Source: a virus
Virus record (IMG/VR): IMGVR_UViG_3300008120_004305
Coordinates: 1-54,708 of that record
Direction: 5' to 3' (one strand)
DNA: 54,708 bases
This document shows positions 9,427-18,155 of the stretch, piece after piece. The notes under the pieces were generated by a model. The model did not search any database and was not told the DNA's origin. It saw only the letters and a program-made list of their open reading frames with translations. The position numbers and the translations under genes were made by a program. The stretch's first letter is position 1. Each line of letters opens with the position of its first letter.

Positions 9427-9945
9427 ATGGCCATCGCAAATAGCACACAAATACTTATTGATACAAATAAAAGAACCGTTATTAAGCGTGTTGGTATTAT
9501 TGATTCTGATGAATTAGAAACTGTTATTATTGATCCTAGAACTTTGGCATATGCATTAAATGCCAACAACTTACCATATCAGACAGGCAATACGGTTGCT
9601 ACAGGATTTGCCAATTCAGCATTTACTATTTCAAGAGTTATCGCTTCTGTTGATGCTGAAGTTGGTCACTTACAGTTAAAATGGCAAGGCGCTCCTGGTG
9701 GCGGTGCAACAATTTACGCTTTAGGTGTTGGAAATGTTGATACCAATCCACAGTACCAGTTGCCAGCAATTACGAACAACACAGTTGCACCTACAGGCAA
9801 TGTGACGCTCAAATCGGTTGGTACAACCACCAATGCAGCTTACACAGTTATTATTGAGTTACATAAAAACGGTCAATTTTATAGTGCTGGTCAGTTCCAG
9901 GATCCAGCTGCGTTTAACTATCCTCCGTATGGCGTAACTCCATAA
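9427..9945 (+). CDS. Hypothetical virion-associated protein
   Basis: 172 aa, not recognised as a T4 core protein. No membrane segment or catalytic motif is seen. The sequence is beta-rich (TVIKRVGIIDSDELETVIIDP near the N-terminus; GHLQLKWQG ~82-90; AYTVIIELHKNGQFYSAGQF near the C-terminus), compatible with a capsid decoration or head protein. It has an AGGA SD and lies inside the head-morphogenesis block between gp67- and gp68-like genes, so a head role is inferred, not shown. Confidence 0.6.
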   Translation: MAIANSTQILIDTNKRTVIKRVGIIDSDELETVIIDPRTLAYALNANNLPYQTGNTVATGFANSAFTISRVIASVDAEVGHLQLKWQGAPGGGATIYALGVGNVDTNPQYQLPAITNNTVAPTGNVTLKSVGTTTNAAYTVIIELHKNGQFYSAGQFQDPAAFNYPPYGVTP

Positions 9946-9946
9946 G

Positions 9947-10243
9947 ATGTTAACCTTTAAAGAGTTTTTGTTGTGTGAGGGTATAGTACAAACCCGTAAG
10001 GTTGGTAGAAAAAAGATTGTTAGGACTCGTATAAGAAACGGTAAGGTACAAAGAAATAAAACCTTTTCTAATGCGCCAGGTTGGATAATTCGTGGTGGTA
10101 AAATGGTTCGTATGTCGGCCCAGGAAGTTAGAAATAGACAATTAGGTAGTAGGACAGCAAAGTATAAAAGAGCAGCAAAATTAAAACAAACAATTAGAAA
10201 AAGAAAAGTATCTTTAAAAAGAAGAGGATCATTAGGATTATGA
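9947..10243 (+). CDS. Very basic prohead core / internal head protein (gp68 position)
   Basis: 98 aa, extremely rich in Arg and Lys (RKVGRKKIVRTRIRNG, then a C-terminal half dominated by K/R), fitting DNA or scaffold binding. It lies immediately before the protease gene, where T4-like phages encode gp68. The start MLTFKEFLLCEG resembles the T4 capsid-targeting leader (MKTYQEFIAEA type), with a gp21-like L-x-E cleavage site at residues 9-11. It ends in an ATGA overlap with gp21. The gp68 assignment is by position and composition. Confidence 0.65.
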   Translation: MLTFKEFLLCEGIVQTRKVGRKKIVRTRIRNGKVQRNKTFSNAPGWIIRGGKMVRMSAQEVRNRQLGSRTAKYKRAAKLKQTIRKRKVSLKRRGSLGL

Positions 10244-10893
10244 AACTAATCAAAGAGGTAAATGAGACCATCAGTTATGAGTACATTGAAGAAGCCGCTG
10301 GTAGTGGCAAAAAATCTTTATTCATTGAAGGTCCATTCTTAGTTTCCGAAAGAAAAAATAAGAACGGCCGCTTGTATGAATACAATACGATGAAAAAAGA
10401 AGTTCATCGTTATACAGAAGAATACATTAATAAGAACCGTGCATTTGGTGAATTAGGTCATCCTGACTCTCCAACCATTAATTTGGACCGAGTGGCGATT
10501 CTTATCAAAGGTTTGAGAGAAGATGGCAACCAATGGATCGGTAAAGCCAAAGTTCTCGATACACCAATGGGAACCATTGCCCGTCAATTAATTGAGGGTG
10601 GTGCTCAGTTAGGTGTATCATCTAGAGGTATGGGTTCATTGAAAAACGTTAACGGGGTTAATGTTGTTCAAAACGATTTTTATCTAGCCACAGCGGCTGA
10701 TATTGTAGCAGACCCTTCTGCACCTGGTGCTTTTGTACAAGGTATCATGGAAGGTAAAGAGTGGATGTTGGTCAATGGTGTATGGACAGAGCAGGATCAA
10801 TCTCAAGCGATACAACAAGTTCGCCAGGCCTCAAAGGCCGATATTGAGCGTGTAAGTCTACACATTTTTGAAAACTTCATGAAAAAACTTTAA
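10240..10893 (+). CDS. 21: Prohead core maturation protease gp21
   Basis: 217 aa (T4 gp21 212 aa). Serine protease of the herpesvirus-assemblin-like fold that digests the scaffold and trims capsid proteins before DNA packaging. The catalytic His is in ELGHPDS (~71-77) and the catalytic Ser in LGVSSRGMGS (~124-133). The N-terminus contains an I-x-E self-cleavage-like site (YIEEAAGSG). It overlaps the preceding basic core gene by ATGA. Confidence 0.95.
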   Translation: MKLIKEVNETISYEYIEEAAGSGKKSLFIEGPFLVSERKNKNGRLYEYNTMKKEVHRYTEEYINKNRAFGELGHPDSPTINLDRVAILIKGLREDGNQWIGKAKVLDTPMGTIARQLIEGGAQLGVSSRGMGSLKNVNGVNVVQNDFYLATAADIVADPSAPGAFVQGIMEGKEWMLVNGVWTEQDQSQAIQQVRQASKADIERVSLHIFENFMKKL

Positions 10894-10894
10894 A

Positions 10895-10902
10895 TATAAA
10901 TA
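10895..10902 (+). promoter_or_regulatory. Late promoter upstream of gp22
   Basis: Exact T4 late consensus TATAAATA, starting 2 bases after the gp21 stop and 29 bases before the gp22 ATG. It probably provides strong late transcription of scaffold and major capsid genes. Confidence 0.7.
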
Positions 10903-10930
10903 TATCCAATAAATCAAGGAGATTTTCAAA

Positions 10931-12085
10931 ATGGGAAAATTAACAGACGCCGCTACCAACATTTTACTTGGTGAAGGTTCCAAAGAAACGTTTGATTCAA
11001 ACATTTCATCTAAATCAGGTGGCCAAGATAAGCCACAAAAGTTGCCAACATCCGTGGTCGCTGGCCAACAAGATGTTGGTGCAATTGGTGCTGTAACAGG
11101 AAAAGAAATGGATGCAAATCCAGATTATACAAAAGGTGTTCCATCAGCAACTCCTCCAGGTGCAACACCACCTGTAGGCGCACAGAAAGACGGTGTTGGT
11201 ATCTCTAAATCTACTGGTCCACAAGACAATATGGGTCGTAATGATTTGGATGCAGAACATTGCGAGCCTACAAGTTACGAAGCTATTCGTGACCGTATTG
11301 CTGGTAAATTGGCACCACAAATGATGCAAGCCAATCCAGGCGCCACATTCCAATCATACCACGAAGATATCGATGCCTTGATGCAAGGTGAAGAACTCTC
11401 TGAAGAATTCAAAAACAAAGCTGCCACAATTTTTGAAGCTGCTGTTGTTGCTCGTGCCACTCCAATCGTTGAAGAAATTCAAGCTGAGTTGATGGAGCAA
11501 TTTGAAGTTGCTTTAGAAGAAGTTAAAGAAGAAATGGCCGCTAAGGTTGATGACTATCTCAACTACATGGTTGAGGAGTGGATGAATGACAACGAACTCG
11601 CAATCGAAACTGGATTAAAAGCCGAAATTACGGAAGAATTCATTGAAGGTTTGCGTAACTTATTTGTCGAACATTACATCGATATTCCAGCCGAAAAGGT
11701 TGACATTGTTGAAGAAATGACTTCTAAGTTGGAAGAATTAGAAGATGCTTTGAATGAGCAAATCAACAAAGGTATCGAATTGTCCAAAGAATTAAACGAA
11801 CAGAAAAAAATTGAGGCTATCTACACAGCGTGTGAAGGCCTGTCGCAGACACAAGTAGAAAAATTAAAAGCACTTGCAGAAGGTGTAGAATTTACTACTG
11901 AAGAAGAATTTGCTGACAAACTATCCACTTTGAAAGAATCATATTTCAAGGCAGAAGTTAAAGTTGCTGATTCATCTGCTTTAGATGATGAAGTTACCAT
12001 TGAAGAAGAAGTTAAGAAAACCTCTTTTGCTGATCCTTCCATGGAACTTTATGCAAAAACCATTTCACAAACCCTGGTAAAATAA
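10931..12085 (+). CDS. 22: Prohead core scaffold protein gp22
   Basis: 384 aa (T4 gp22 269 aa, longer here). Major internal scaffold around which gp23 assembles. The N-terminal ~115 residues are Gly/Pro/Lys rich and disordered-looking; the remainder is long acidic helix (EVALEEVKEEMAAKVDDYLN ~188-207; KVDIVEEMTSKLEELEDALNEQ). LxE sites such as LLGEGSKET (~13-21) fit gp21 processing. A strong SD (AAGGAG) is present. It sits directly before gp23 as in T4. Confidence 0.92.
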   Translation: MGKLTDAATNILLGEGSKETFDSNISSKSGGQDKPQKLPTSVVAGQQDVGAIGAVTGKEMDANPDYTKGVPSATPPGATPPVGAQKDGVGISKSTGPQDNMGRNDLDAEHCEPTSYEAIRDRIAGKLAPQMMQANPGATFQSYHEDIDALMQGEELSEEFKNKAATIFEAAVVARATPIVEEIQAELMEQFEVALEEVKEEMAAKVDDYLNYMVEEWMNDNELAIETGLKAEITEEFIEGLRNLFVEHYIDIPAEKVDIVEEMTSKLEELEDALNEQINKGIELSKELNEQKKIEAIYTACEGLSQTQVEKLKALAEGVEFTTEEEFADKLSTLKESYFKAEVKVADSSALDDEVTIEEEVKKTSFADPSMELYAKTISQTLVK

Positions 12086-12118
12086 TACCAAAAATATACA
12101 ACATAAGGAAAACTACAA

Positions 12119-13450
12119 ATGTATATGACTGAAGAACTACAAAAGAAATGGAATCCAGTTCTAGAGCATCCAGAACTCGAAGCCATTAAAGACCCATACA
12201 AGAAAGCTGTTACAGCTCTTGTTTTGGAAAACCAACATCAAGCTATGGCTCAAGACCGTCAGCAGTTGAACGAATTAGCCGATAATGGTCCTACCAATAT
12301 CGCTGGTGGTGTTCAAAACTTTGACCCAATCTTGATTTCATTAGTACGCCGTGCTTTGCCAAATCTAATCGCTTATGACGTTGCTGGTGTTCAGCCAATG
12401 ACTGGTCCTACAGGTTTGATTTTTGCAATGCGTGCACGTTACAATGCTCAAACTGGTACATCGAATACTGAAGCTTTCTACAACGAGGCTAACACAGTAT
12501 TCTCTGGTAATACATCTACCAACAACCCATACGGTTTCCAAGGTAACTTGGCATCTGATACATCTACACAGTTTCAGAATCCTACTTCTGGTACAACAAC
12601 TTCTGGTATTCCTATTCCTACAGCACAAGCTGAAGTTTTAGGTTCCGATGTTGGTCAACCGTTCCAGCAGATGGCATTCACAATTGAGAAAGTTACTGTA
12701 ACTGCTCAATCCCGTGCCTTGAAAGCTGAGTACTCACTCGAATTAGCACAAGACTTAAAAGCAATTCATGGTCTTGATGCTGAAACAGAATTGTCAAACA
12801 TTCTGTCTACCGAGATCCTTGCTGAAATCAACCGTGAAGTTATCCGTACAATCTACACCTGTGCTGTTGCTGGTGCTCAGTATGGTACAACTCAAGCTGG
12901 TTATTTCGACTTAGATACCGATTCAAACGGTCGTTGGTCTGTTGAGCGTTTCAAAGGTTTGATTTTCCAAATCGAGCGTGACGCTAACGTAATTGCCAAG
13001 CAAACTCGTAGGGGTAAAGGTAACGTATTGATTGTTTCATCTGACGTAGCATCTGCAATGGCTATGGCTGGTGTTCTTTCTTACACTCCTGCTCTACAAG
13101 CTGACCTCCAAGTTGACGATACAGGCAATACATTTGCTGGTTTGTTACATGGTCGTATCAAGGTTTACATTGACCCATATTTTGGCGGATACACAAGCAA
13201 CCAAGAATTAGTCACCATCGGATACAAAGGTTCTTCACCTTACGATGCTGGTATTTTCTATTGCCCATACGTTCCTCTACAAATGGTTCGTGCAGTTGAC
13301 CAGTTCACATTCCAACCAAAGATTGGATTCAAAACTCGTTACGGCATGGTAGCAAACCCATTTGCTCAAGGTCAAGATGCTGGTTTTGGACGCTTGAATG
13401 CTCGTACAAACGTTTACTATCGTTTGTTTGGCGTCAAGAACTTGATGTAA
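12119..13450 (+). CDS. 23: Major capsid protein gp23
   Basis: 443 aa (T4 521 aa; aquatic T4-like gp23 are typically shorter). HK97-fold hexamer subunit. Diagnostic segments: RALPNLIAYDVAGVQPMTGPTGL (family core, ~76-100), FTIEKVTVTAQSRALKAEYSLELAQDLKAIHGLDAE (core part ~183-218) and the C-terminal KTRYGM region. A likely gp21 cleavage site L-N-E lies at ~50-52. The ATG at 12119 has AAGGA about 10 bases upstream; the second Met codon at 12125 is a less well-placed alternative. Confidence 0.98.
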   Translation: MYMTEELQKKWNPVLEHPELEAIKDPYKKAVTALVLENQHQAMAQDRQQLNELADNGPTNIAGGVQNFDPILISLVRRALPNLIAYDVAGVQPMTGPTGLIFAMRARYNAQTGTSNTEAFYNEANTVFSGNTSTNNPYGFQGNLASDTSTQFQNPTSGTTTSGIPIPTAQAEVLGSDVGQPFQQMAFTIEKVTVTAQSRALKAEYSLELAQDLKAIHGLDAETELSNILSTEILAEINREVIRTIYTCAVAGAQYGTTQAGYFDLDTDSNGRWSVERFKGLIFQIERDANVIAKQTRRGKGNVLIVSSDVASAMAMAGVLSYTPALQADLQVDDTGNTFAGLLHGRIKVYIDPYFGGYTSNQELVTIGYKGSSPYDAGIFYCPYVPLQMVRAVDQFTFQPKIGFKTRYGMVANPFAQGQDAGFGRLNARTNVYYRLFGVKNLM

Positions 13451-13489
13451 TCCAAAAGAAAATAAATCACCTTAGAGTGATATTTCAAA

Positions 13490-13515
13490 GGCCACCTTCG
13501 GGTGGTCTTTTTTTT
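13490..13515 (+). terminator. Strong rho-independent terminator after gp23
   Basis: Stem GGCCACC (13490-13496) / GGTGGTC (13501-13507, one G-T pair), closed by a TTCG tetraloop and followed by eight T (13508-13515). This is a classic intrinsic terminator ending the capsid transcription unit. Confidence 0.92.
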
Positions 13516-13519
13516 GGTT

Positions 13520-13527
13520 CATAAATA
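13520..13527 (+). promoter_or_regulatory. Late promoter motif just before 13533 gene
   Basis: CATAAATA directly follows the gp23 terminator. The next start codon is only 5 bases downstream of the motif, so transcripts would begin at or very near the ATG (leaderless or nearly so). Confidence 0.55.
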
Positions 13528-13532
13528 AACAT

Positions 13533-14063
13533 ATGAATGCACTCACAAGACAACCTCAAAATACTAACTATTTACAGCCAACAAAATTCTTGCTGGTCTT
13601 TAATAGGATGCCTACGGTACAATACTTCTGCCAATCGGTAAATATACCAGGGGTTTCACTAGGAGAGGCCCCATTGAACTTTCCAGGTATAGATGTATAC
13701 TCGCCTGGCAATAAGATGTCCTATAAGCCACTCACCATAAGTTTTGCTGTGGATGAGAAGTTACAGTCATGGCAAGAAATACACTCTTGGTTCCGTTCTA
13801 TTGCGTCACCAGAGGGCACAGAAGAAAGAAACCGTCTTACCTCCTTACAAAATCCTAACAGTCCTAGAGGTAAAGCTGGTTTTTCTGATGCTACTTTGAC
13901 TGTACTTTCGGCATTAAATAATCCTATTATTCGTGTTCATTTTATCAACACCTTTCCAACAGACTTATCAGACATTCAGTTTGACACCAAAAGTTCCGCA
14001 GATGAGATTATTACTGCTGATGCCACCTTTAGGTTTGACTATTTTAATTTTGAATTGGCTTGA
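13533..14063 (+). CDS. Tail tube-fold protein, gp19 paralog or gp3-like tail terminator
   Basis: 176 aa. It resembles gp19: FLLVFNRMPTVQYFCQSVNIPGVSLGEA (core piece ~24-51) parallels the tube N-terminal strands, FAVDEKLQSWQEIHSWF (~70-86) parallels the tube DEDFTIRNALESWM region, and the terminal ATFRFDYFNFE strand parallels YSATFAYQWWE. T4 gp54 and tail terminators share this fold, and in many T4-like phages the gene between gp23 and uvsY is annotated gp3 (176 aa in T4). The exact role (gp3 versus tube initiator) is unresolved. No SD is visible. Confidence 0.7.
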   Translation: MNALTRQPQNTNYLQPTKFLLVFNRMPTVQYFCQSVNIPGVSLGEAPLNFPGIDVYSPGNKMSYKPLTISFAVDEKLQSWQEIHSWFRSIASPEGTEERNRLTSLQNPNSPRGKAGFSDATLTVLSALNNPIIRVHFINTFPTDLSDIQFDTKSSADEIITADATFRFDYFNFELA

Positions 14064-14088
14064 CAACATAATGTATATGTGATATTAT
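14060..14088 (+). promoter_or_regulatory. Sigma70-type promoter before uvsY
   Basis: TTGACA (14060-14065), 17-base spacer, TATTAT (14083-14088). The -35 overlaps the stop of the preceding gene. It probably opens the early/middle recombination operon uvsY-uvsW. Confidence 0.8.
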
Positions 14089-14118
14089 ACAGGTTTAGAA
14101 TAACTTTTTTATTATATT

Positions 14119-14553
14119 ATGGAAAACTTAGAACAAGTATTAAAGCATTGGGAATCAGATTCAGATATGGACCAGACTGAACCTGGCAAAGAACTGTTAA
14201 AGATTCCAAAACTCCACAACAAATATCTCAGCATTCTCACCAAACACAAGATTGCCTCTAAAAAAGCACATTTTGATTACTTGCGTATGCGTAAGATTAA
14301 ATGGGAATACTATACTGGCAAAATGTCACAAGATGAGCTTGCCGAATATGGTTGGGAACCTTTTCAGTTTACTCTCAAATCCGACATCAATACATACTTA
14401 GAGGCTGATAGTGATTTGATTAAACTATTAGAAAAGAAAGTATATCATGAAGAAACCATTTCGGTAATTGAATCAATTATGAATGAATTGAAACAACGAA
14501 CATGGCAATTGCGTGACTTTATATCATGGGAAAAATTCATTGGAGGACAATAA
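14119..14553 (+). CDS. uvsY: Recombination mediator UvsY
   Basis: 144 aa (T4 UvsY 137 aa). It loads UvsX recombinase on ssDNA covered by gp32. Helical and charged throughout; the segments KIASKKAHFDYLRMRKIKWEYYTGKMS (core ~44-70) and the C-terminal IESIMNELKQRTWQLRDFISWEKF match the family pattern (YYSGR region and terminal helix of T4 UvsY). It is the first gene after a sigma70-type promoter. The leader is very T-rich with no clear SD. Confidence 0.88.
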   Translation: MENLEQVLKHWESDSDMDQTEPGKELLKIPKLHNKYLSILTKHKIASKKAHFDYLRMRKIKWEYYTGKMSQDELAEYGWEPFQFTLKSDINTYLEADSDLIKLLEKKVYHEETISVIESIMNELKQRTWQLRDFISWEKFIGGQ

Positions 14554-14729
14554 TGAATGATTATGATACTCACATAGAACATGGTGGTAAAAAATATCAA
14601 TATGATCCAGACCATGATTGTTTTTATCCTGTAAATCCGCCAATGAGCACTTGGGACAAAATTAGTCCTTTAGTGGTAATTTTAATATTAGTGATATTGA
14701 TAATAATAGTAGATTATGTAAAACAATGA
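14553..14729 (+). CDS. Small single-pass membrane protein
   Basis: 58 aa when started at the ATG at 14553, which has GGAGG eight bases upstream and overlaps the uvsY stop; the earlier in-frame ATG at 14526 lies inside uvsY and lacks an SD. N-terminal ~35 residues are soluble and His/Tyr/Asp rich; the C-terminal ~21 (PLVVILILVILIIIVDYV) are a clear transmembrane helix ending in Lys-Gln. It is coupled to uvsW by an ATGA overlap. Function unknown. Confidence 0.75.
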   Translation: MNDYDTHIEHGGKKYQYDPDHDCFYPVNPPMSTWDKISPLVVILILVILIIIVDYVKQ

Positions 14730-16210
14730 ATCTTATTATTCATAAAAAAGATGAAGTATATGTAAAGATAATTTGCGAGAAACATATCGCTAGAGAGTTA
14801 TCGGAGTTTTTCACATTTTTTGTTCCTGGTTACCAGTTTGTTCCGGCATATCGTAATCGAATTTGGGATGGAAAGATAAGACTTTTCAATCTTCAAAGTT
14901 TTACTCTATATCGTGGTTTATTAAATTATGTAGAGCAGTTTTGTGAAGAAAGAGATTACACTTTTGAATATGAAGGTGGTGTAGATGTTGAAGATGAGTT
15001 TTCATTATATTATGCCAAAAAGTTTGCAGAAGATTTAAACATTCATTCTAATGGCAAATCAATCGAAGTAAGAGAACATCAGTTAAATGCCTTTGTTCAT
15101 GCCATGCAAAAACGGCGAGCGTTATTGGTTTCACCAACGGCATCAGGCAAATCTCTTATCATCTACCTACTGTTTCAACAATTACACAAATATCAAAATT
15201 TAAAAGGACTAGTTATTGTTCCAACCACTTCTTTGGTCGAACAGTTATACTCCGACTTTGGTGATTATAATGATGGTGAAATGACCAATGTTCACCGTAT
15301 TTACCAAGGTAAAGAAAAAGATTCAGATAAAGATTTAATTATTTCTACATGGCAATCATTATATAAGATGCCACCAGAATACTTCAAACAGTTTGATTAT
15401 GTGATTGGTGATGAGGCACATTTATTCAAAGCACAATCTCTCACCACAATTCTTACCTCCTGTGTTAATGCCAAATACCGGATTGGTCTTACGGGTACAT
15501 TAGATGGCACTAAAACTCATAAACTGGTACTAGAAGGATTATTTGGTCCTGTAAGAAAGGTTATTACCACAAAAGAGCTGATTGATAAGGACCAACTGTC
15601 CAACTTTGAGATTAAATGTCTTGTATTAAAGCATACCGATGAAGAATGTTTGTTCGTAAAAGATAAAACTTATGCTGAAGAAATTCAGTATCTCATTTCA
15701 CATGAAACTCGTAATAAGTTCATTAAGAATCTTGCAGTTAGCTTAGGTAAAAATACACTCGTATTATATCAAATGGTTGACAAACATGGCAAAATACTGT
15801 ATGATATGATAAAGGATACAGAGAAGATTGGCAACAGAAAAGTTTTCTTTATTCATGGTGGTGTAGATACAACAGACCGTGAAGATATTAGAAAGATTAT
15901 GGAGATAGAAAACAATGCTATTATTGTGGCTTCTTTTGGGACTTTTAGTACTGGAATTAATATTAGGAATTTGCATAACATTATATTTGCAATGCCAACA
16001 AAATCGAGCATTCGAACTTTGCAAAGTATTGGACGAGGCTTACGACAGAATAAAGGCAAAGAAATAGCCACTCTATATGATATATCTGATGACCTTAGAC
16101 ACAAAAAACACATGAATTACACACTTAAACATTTCGTGGAAAGAACAAAGATATATAATGAGGAGAAGTTCCCTTTTAAAATATACAAAATAGGATTAAA
16201 AAATGCTTGA
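14726..16210 (+). CDS. uvsW: UvsW RNA/DNA helicase
   Basis: 494 aa (T4 UvsW 503 aa). SF2 helicase acting in branch migration, R-loop removal and the switch from origin- to recombination-dependent replication. N-terminal ~110 residues match the UvsW-specific domain (YRNRIWDGKIRLFN ~42-55). Helicase motifs: Walker A SPTASGKS (~136-143), DEAH (~229-232), GLTGTLDG (motif III), and FSTGINIRNLHN plus QSIGRGLRQ (motifs V and VI). Confidence 0.96.
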   Translation: MNLIIHKKDEVYVKIICEKHIARELSEFFTFFVPGYQFVPAYRNRIWDGKIRLFNLQSFTLYRGLLNYVEQFCEERDYTFEYEGGVDVEDEFSLYYAKKFAEDLNIHSNGKSIEVREHQLNAFVHAMQKRRALLVSPTASGKSLIIYLLFQQLHKYQNLKGLVIVPTTSLVEQLYSDFGDYNDGEMTNVHRIYQGKEKDSDKDLIISTWQSLYKMPPEYFKQFDYVIGDEAHLFKAQSLTTILTSCVNAKYRIGLTGTLDGTKTHKLVLEGLFGPVRKVITTKELIDKDQLSNFEIKCLVLKHTDEECLFVKDKTYAEEIQYLISHETRNKFIKNLAVSLGKNTLVLYQMVDKHGKILYDMIKDTEKIGNRKVFFIHGGVDTTDREDIRKIMEIENNAIIVASFGTFSTGINIRNLHNIIFAMPTKSSIRTLQSIGRGLRQNKGKEIATLYDISDDLRHKKHMNYTLKHFVERTKIYNEEKFPFKIYKIGLKNA

Positions 16211-16592
16211 GTATAAAACACAAATAATTAAACTACAAAATGGAACTGACTTGATTGCCAATGTGGCTTTGAATAGTGCCGAAGAATATGTTTTAGAAGA
16301 ACCAATGGAGTTCAATATTGATATTCGTGGTAGAGGAGAAACTGGTTTGGTAATGCGTCATTGGTTGCCAGTTCAATTATTAAAAAAGAATTCAATCTCG
16401 ATTAAAACCAAAGATGTTCTTTCTGTAATGGAACCTGAGGATGAATTCTGTGAATATTACCTTAACACAGTATATAAAATTAAAGAATTATTAAAGGCAA
16501 AATCTCTTGTTGACGATATGGATGACGATGAGATACAGGATATGCTTGATGATTTTGAAGATTTAAGAAGTGATGGAGATACAATCCATTAA
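16203..16592 (+). CDS. Sm-like (LSm/Hfq-fold) candidate protein A
   Basis: 129 aa. The N-terminal half has the bent-strand pattern of phage Sm-like proteins (KLQNGTDLIANVA... VLEEPMEFNI... GLVMRHWLPV), similar in layout to the protein at 32538. A crystal structure of a cyanophage-derived Sm-like protein is known, so the fold exists in such phages. The C-terminal ~30 residues are a strongly acidic tail (DDMDDDEIQDMLDDFED). It overlaps the uvsW end by 8 bases. RNA binding is an inference from the fold pattern. Confidence 0.5.
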   Translation: MLEYKTQIIKLQNGTDLIANVALNSAEEYVLEEPMEFNIDIRGRGETGLVMRHWLPVQLLKKNSISIKTKDVLSVMEPEDEFCEYYLNTVYKIKELLKAKSLVDDMDDDEIQDMLDDFEDLRSDGDTIH

Positions 16593-16663
16593 TACTTTCA
16601 ACCAAGGACATACTCGACTATACACACTTGTCAAGCATATGTCAATAACATTATGTGGTAATT

Positions 16664-17614
16664 ATGATTTTAGTAACAGGTGGTGCCGGTTTCATAGGCA
16701 GTAATTTTTTATATCATTTGTATAATGAAAACCCTCATAGACAGGTAGTTTGTGTCGATAGTTTAACCTATGCGTCCAATCGAGATTATATTAAGCCTTT
16801 AATTGATTGTGGGTTTTTGATTTTTCTACAACACGATATTTCAAGCAAAAAAAATATAGAGTGGATATTCTCAGAGTTTGATCCTGAATATGTGGTAAAC
16901 TTTGCAGCAGAATCTCACGTTGATAACTCTATACATAATTACCAACCTTTTATTCAAACTAATATCTTAGGTACCATTAATTTATTAGAGTGTTCTCTCA
17001 AGTTAAAGCAACTAAAGAAGTTTGTTCATATTTCCACAGATGAAGTGTATGGTAGTTTAGAATTAGATGATGAGAATAGTTTTACAGAGAATACTCCATA
17101 TAAGCCAAACAGTCCTTACTCGGCATCTAAAGCTTGTAGTGACCATTGGGTGAGAGCATTTAATGTTACATACGGCTTGCCAACCGTCATAACAAACTGT
17201 TCCAATAACTATGGACCGGCACAAAACAAAGAAAAATTAATACCAAAAATTATTAATAATGCTTTAAATGATATTGAAATACCAATTTATGGTACTGGTG
17301 ATAATATCAGAGATTGGTTATATGTTGATGACCATTGTAAGGCAATTAACTTAGTAATGAAAAATGGCCGTGTTGGTGAAACATACAACATTGGTGGTGG
17401 CACAGAAGGTTCAAATTTAAATTTGGCAAAGACTATATTAGATATTATGGGTAAACCTCATAACCTAATTTCTTTTGTTACTGACCGTTTAGGTCATGAT
17501 AAACGATATTCAATTAATTATGACAAAATCAAAAATGAATTGGGATATACTCCGGATTATAGGTTGGAAAATGGATTAAGAATAACAATAGATTGGGTAA
17601 AGAATGGCAACTAG
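16664..17614 (+). CDS. rmlB: dTDP-glucose 4,6-dehydratase (RmlB-like)
   Basis: 316 aa from the ATG at 16664 (an in-frame GTG at 16655 is an alternative). Extended SDR that converts dTDP-glucose to dTDP-4-keto-6-deoxyglucose with bound NAD. NAD motif GGAGFIGSN (~6-14), catalytic T-D-E in ISTDEVYG (~123-130) and YSASK (~152-156); the C-terminal IGGGTEGSNL and LGHDKRYSI match RmlB. It lies between uvsW and gp55, away from the main glycan cluster at 42-52 kb, so it looks like an acquired gene serving that pathway. Confidence 0.9.
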   Translation: MILVTGGAGFIGSNFLYHLYNENPHRQVVCVDSLTYASNRDYIKPLIDCGFLIFLQHDISSKKNIEWIFSEFDPEYVVNFAAESHVDNSIHNYQPFIQTNILGTINLLECSLKLKQLKKFVHISTDEVYGSLELDDENSFTENTPYKPNSPYSASKACSDHWVRAFNVTYGLPTVITNCSNNYGPAQNKEKLIPKIINNALNDIEIPIYGTGDNIRDWLYVDDHCKAINLVMKNGRVGETYNIGGGTEGSNLNLAKTILDIMGKPHNLISFVTDRLGHDKRYSINYDKIKNELGYTPDYRLENGLRITIDWVKNGN

Positions 17615-18140
17615 GCAAAAACATTATATAAACAACGCTGACTTTCTTGCAGCCTTAGTAGATTATCAAGATAGAGTAAAGAAAGCAAAGAAGAATAAAA
17701 CAGAACTACCTCCTATACCAAATTATATTGGAGAATGTTTCATGAAAATTGCAGAAGGTCTATCTCATAAACCTAACTTCATTAACTACACCTATCGTGA
17801 TGAAATGATGTCTGATGGTATTGAAAACTGTTTAATGTATTTTGGTAATTTTGATCCAACCAAATCTAAAAATCCATTTGCCTATTTTACTCAAATTATT
17901 TACTTTGCTTTTTTACGAAGAATCTCCAAAGAAAAGAAACAAACGTATGTAAAATACAAAGCTACCGAACAGATGGGTATTTTAGATGAGCTTGAAATGA
18001 TGGAATTAGAAGATGGTACCACAAGACAATTTGAACTATACGATAATATTTCCGAGTTCATTGAAAACTTTGAAACGGCAAAAGAAAATAAAAAAGCGGC
18101 AAAGAAGCCAAAAGGGATTGAAAAATTCTTAGACGAGTGA
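17604..18140 (+). CDS. 55: Late-transcription sigma factor gp55
   Basis: 178 aa (T4 gp55 185 aa). Directs host RNA polymerase to NATAAATA late promoters with gp33 and the gp45 clamp. Family segments: NYIGECFMKIAEGLSHKPNFINYTYRDEMMSDGIENC (core ~41-77), FDPTKSKNPFAYFTQIIYFAFLRRI (~84-108), the sigma-2-like helix. The Lys-rich C-terminus ends in a short terminal helix compatible with clamp binding. It overlaps the upstream dehydratase by 11 bases. Its presence agrees with the late motifs found across the window. Confidence 0.95.
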   Translation: MATRQKHYINNADFLAALVDYQDRVKKAKKNKTELPPIPNYIGECFMKIAEGLSHKPNFINYTYRDEMMSDGIENCLMYFGNFDPTKSKNPFAYFTQIIYFAFLRRISKEKKQTYVKYKATEQMGILDELEMMELEDGTTRQFELYDNISEFIENFETAKENKKAAKKPKGIEKFLDE

Positions 18141-18146
18141 TATAAT
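18118..18146 (+). promoter_or_regulatory. Sigma70-type promoter before gp47
   Basis: TTGAAA (18118-18123), 17-base spacer, consensus TATAAT (18141-18146). The -10 follows the gp55 stop at once, and the gp47 ATG is 9 bases beyond the -10, so the message would be nearly leaderless. Confidence 0.75.
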
Positions 18147-18155
18147 ACTTAGATT

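Noticed and set aside
14526-14553. Upstream ATG extension of the small membrane protein
   Set aside because: It lies within uvsY and lacks an SD, while ATG 14553 has GGAGG at ideal distance.
16628-16656. TTGTCA followed 17 bases later by TTATGT before the RmlB-like gene
   Set aside because: The -10 matches the consensus in only two of six positions; the gene can be expressed from the uvsY promoter.
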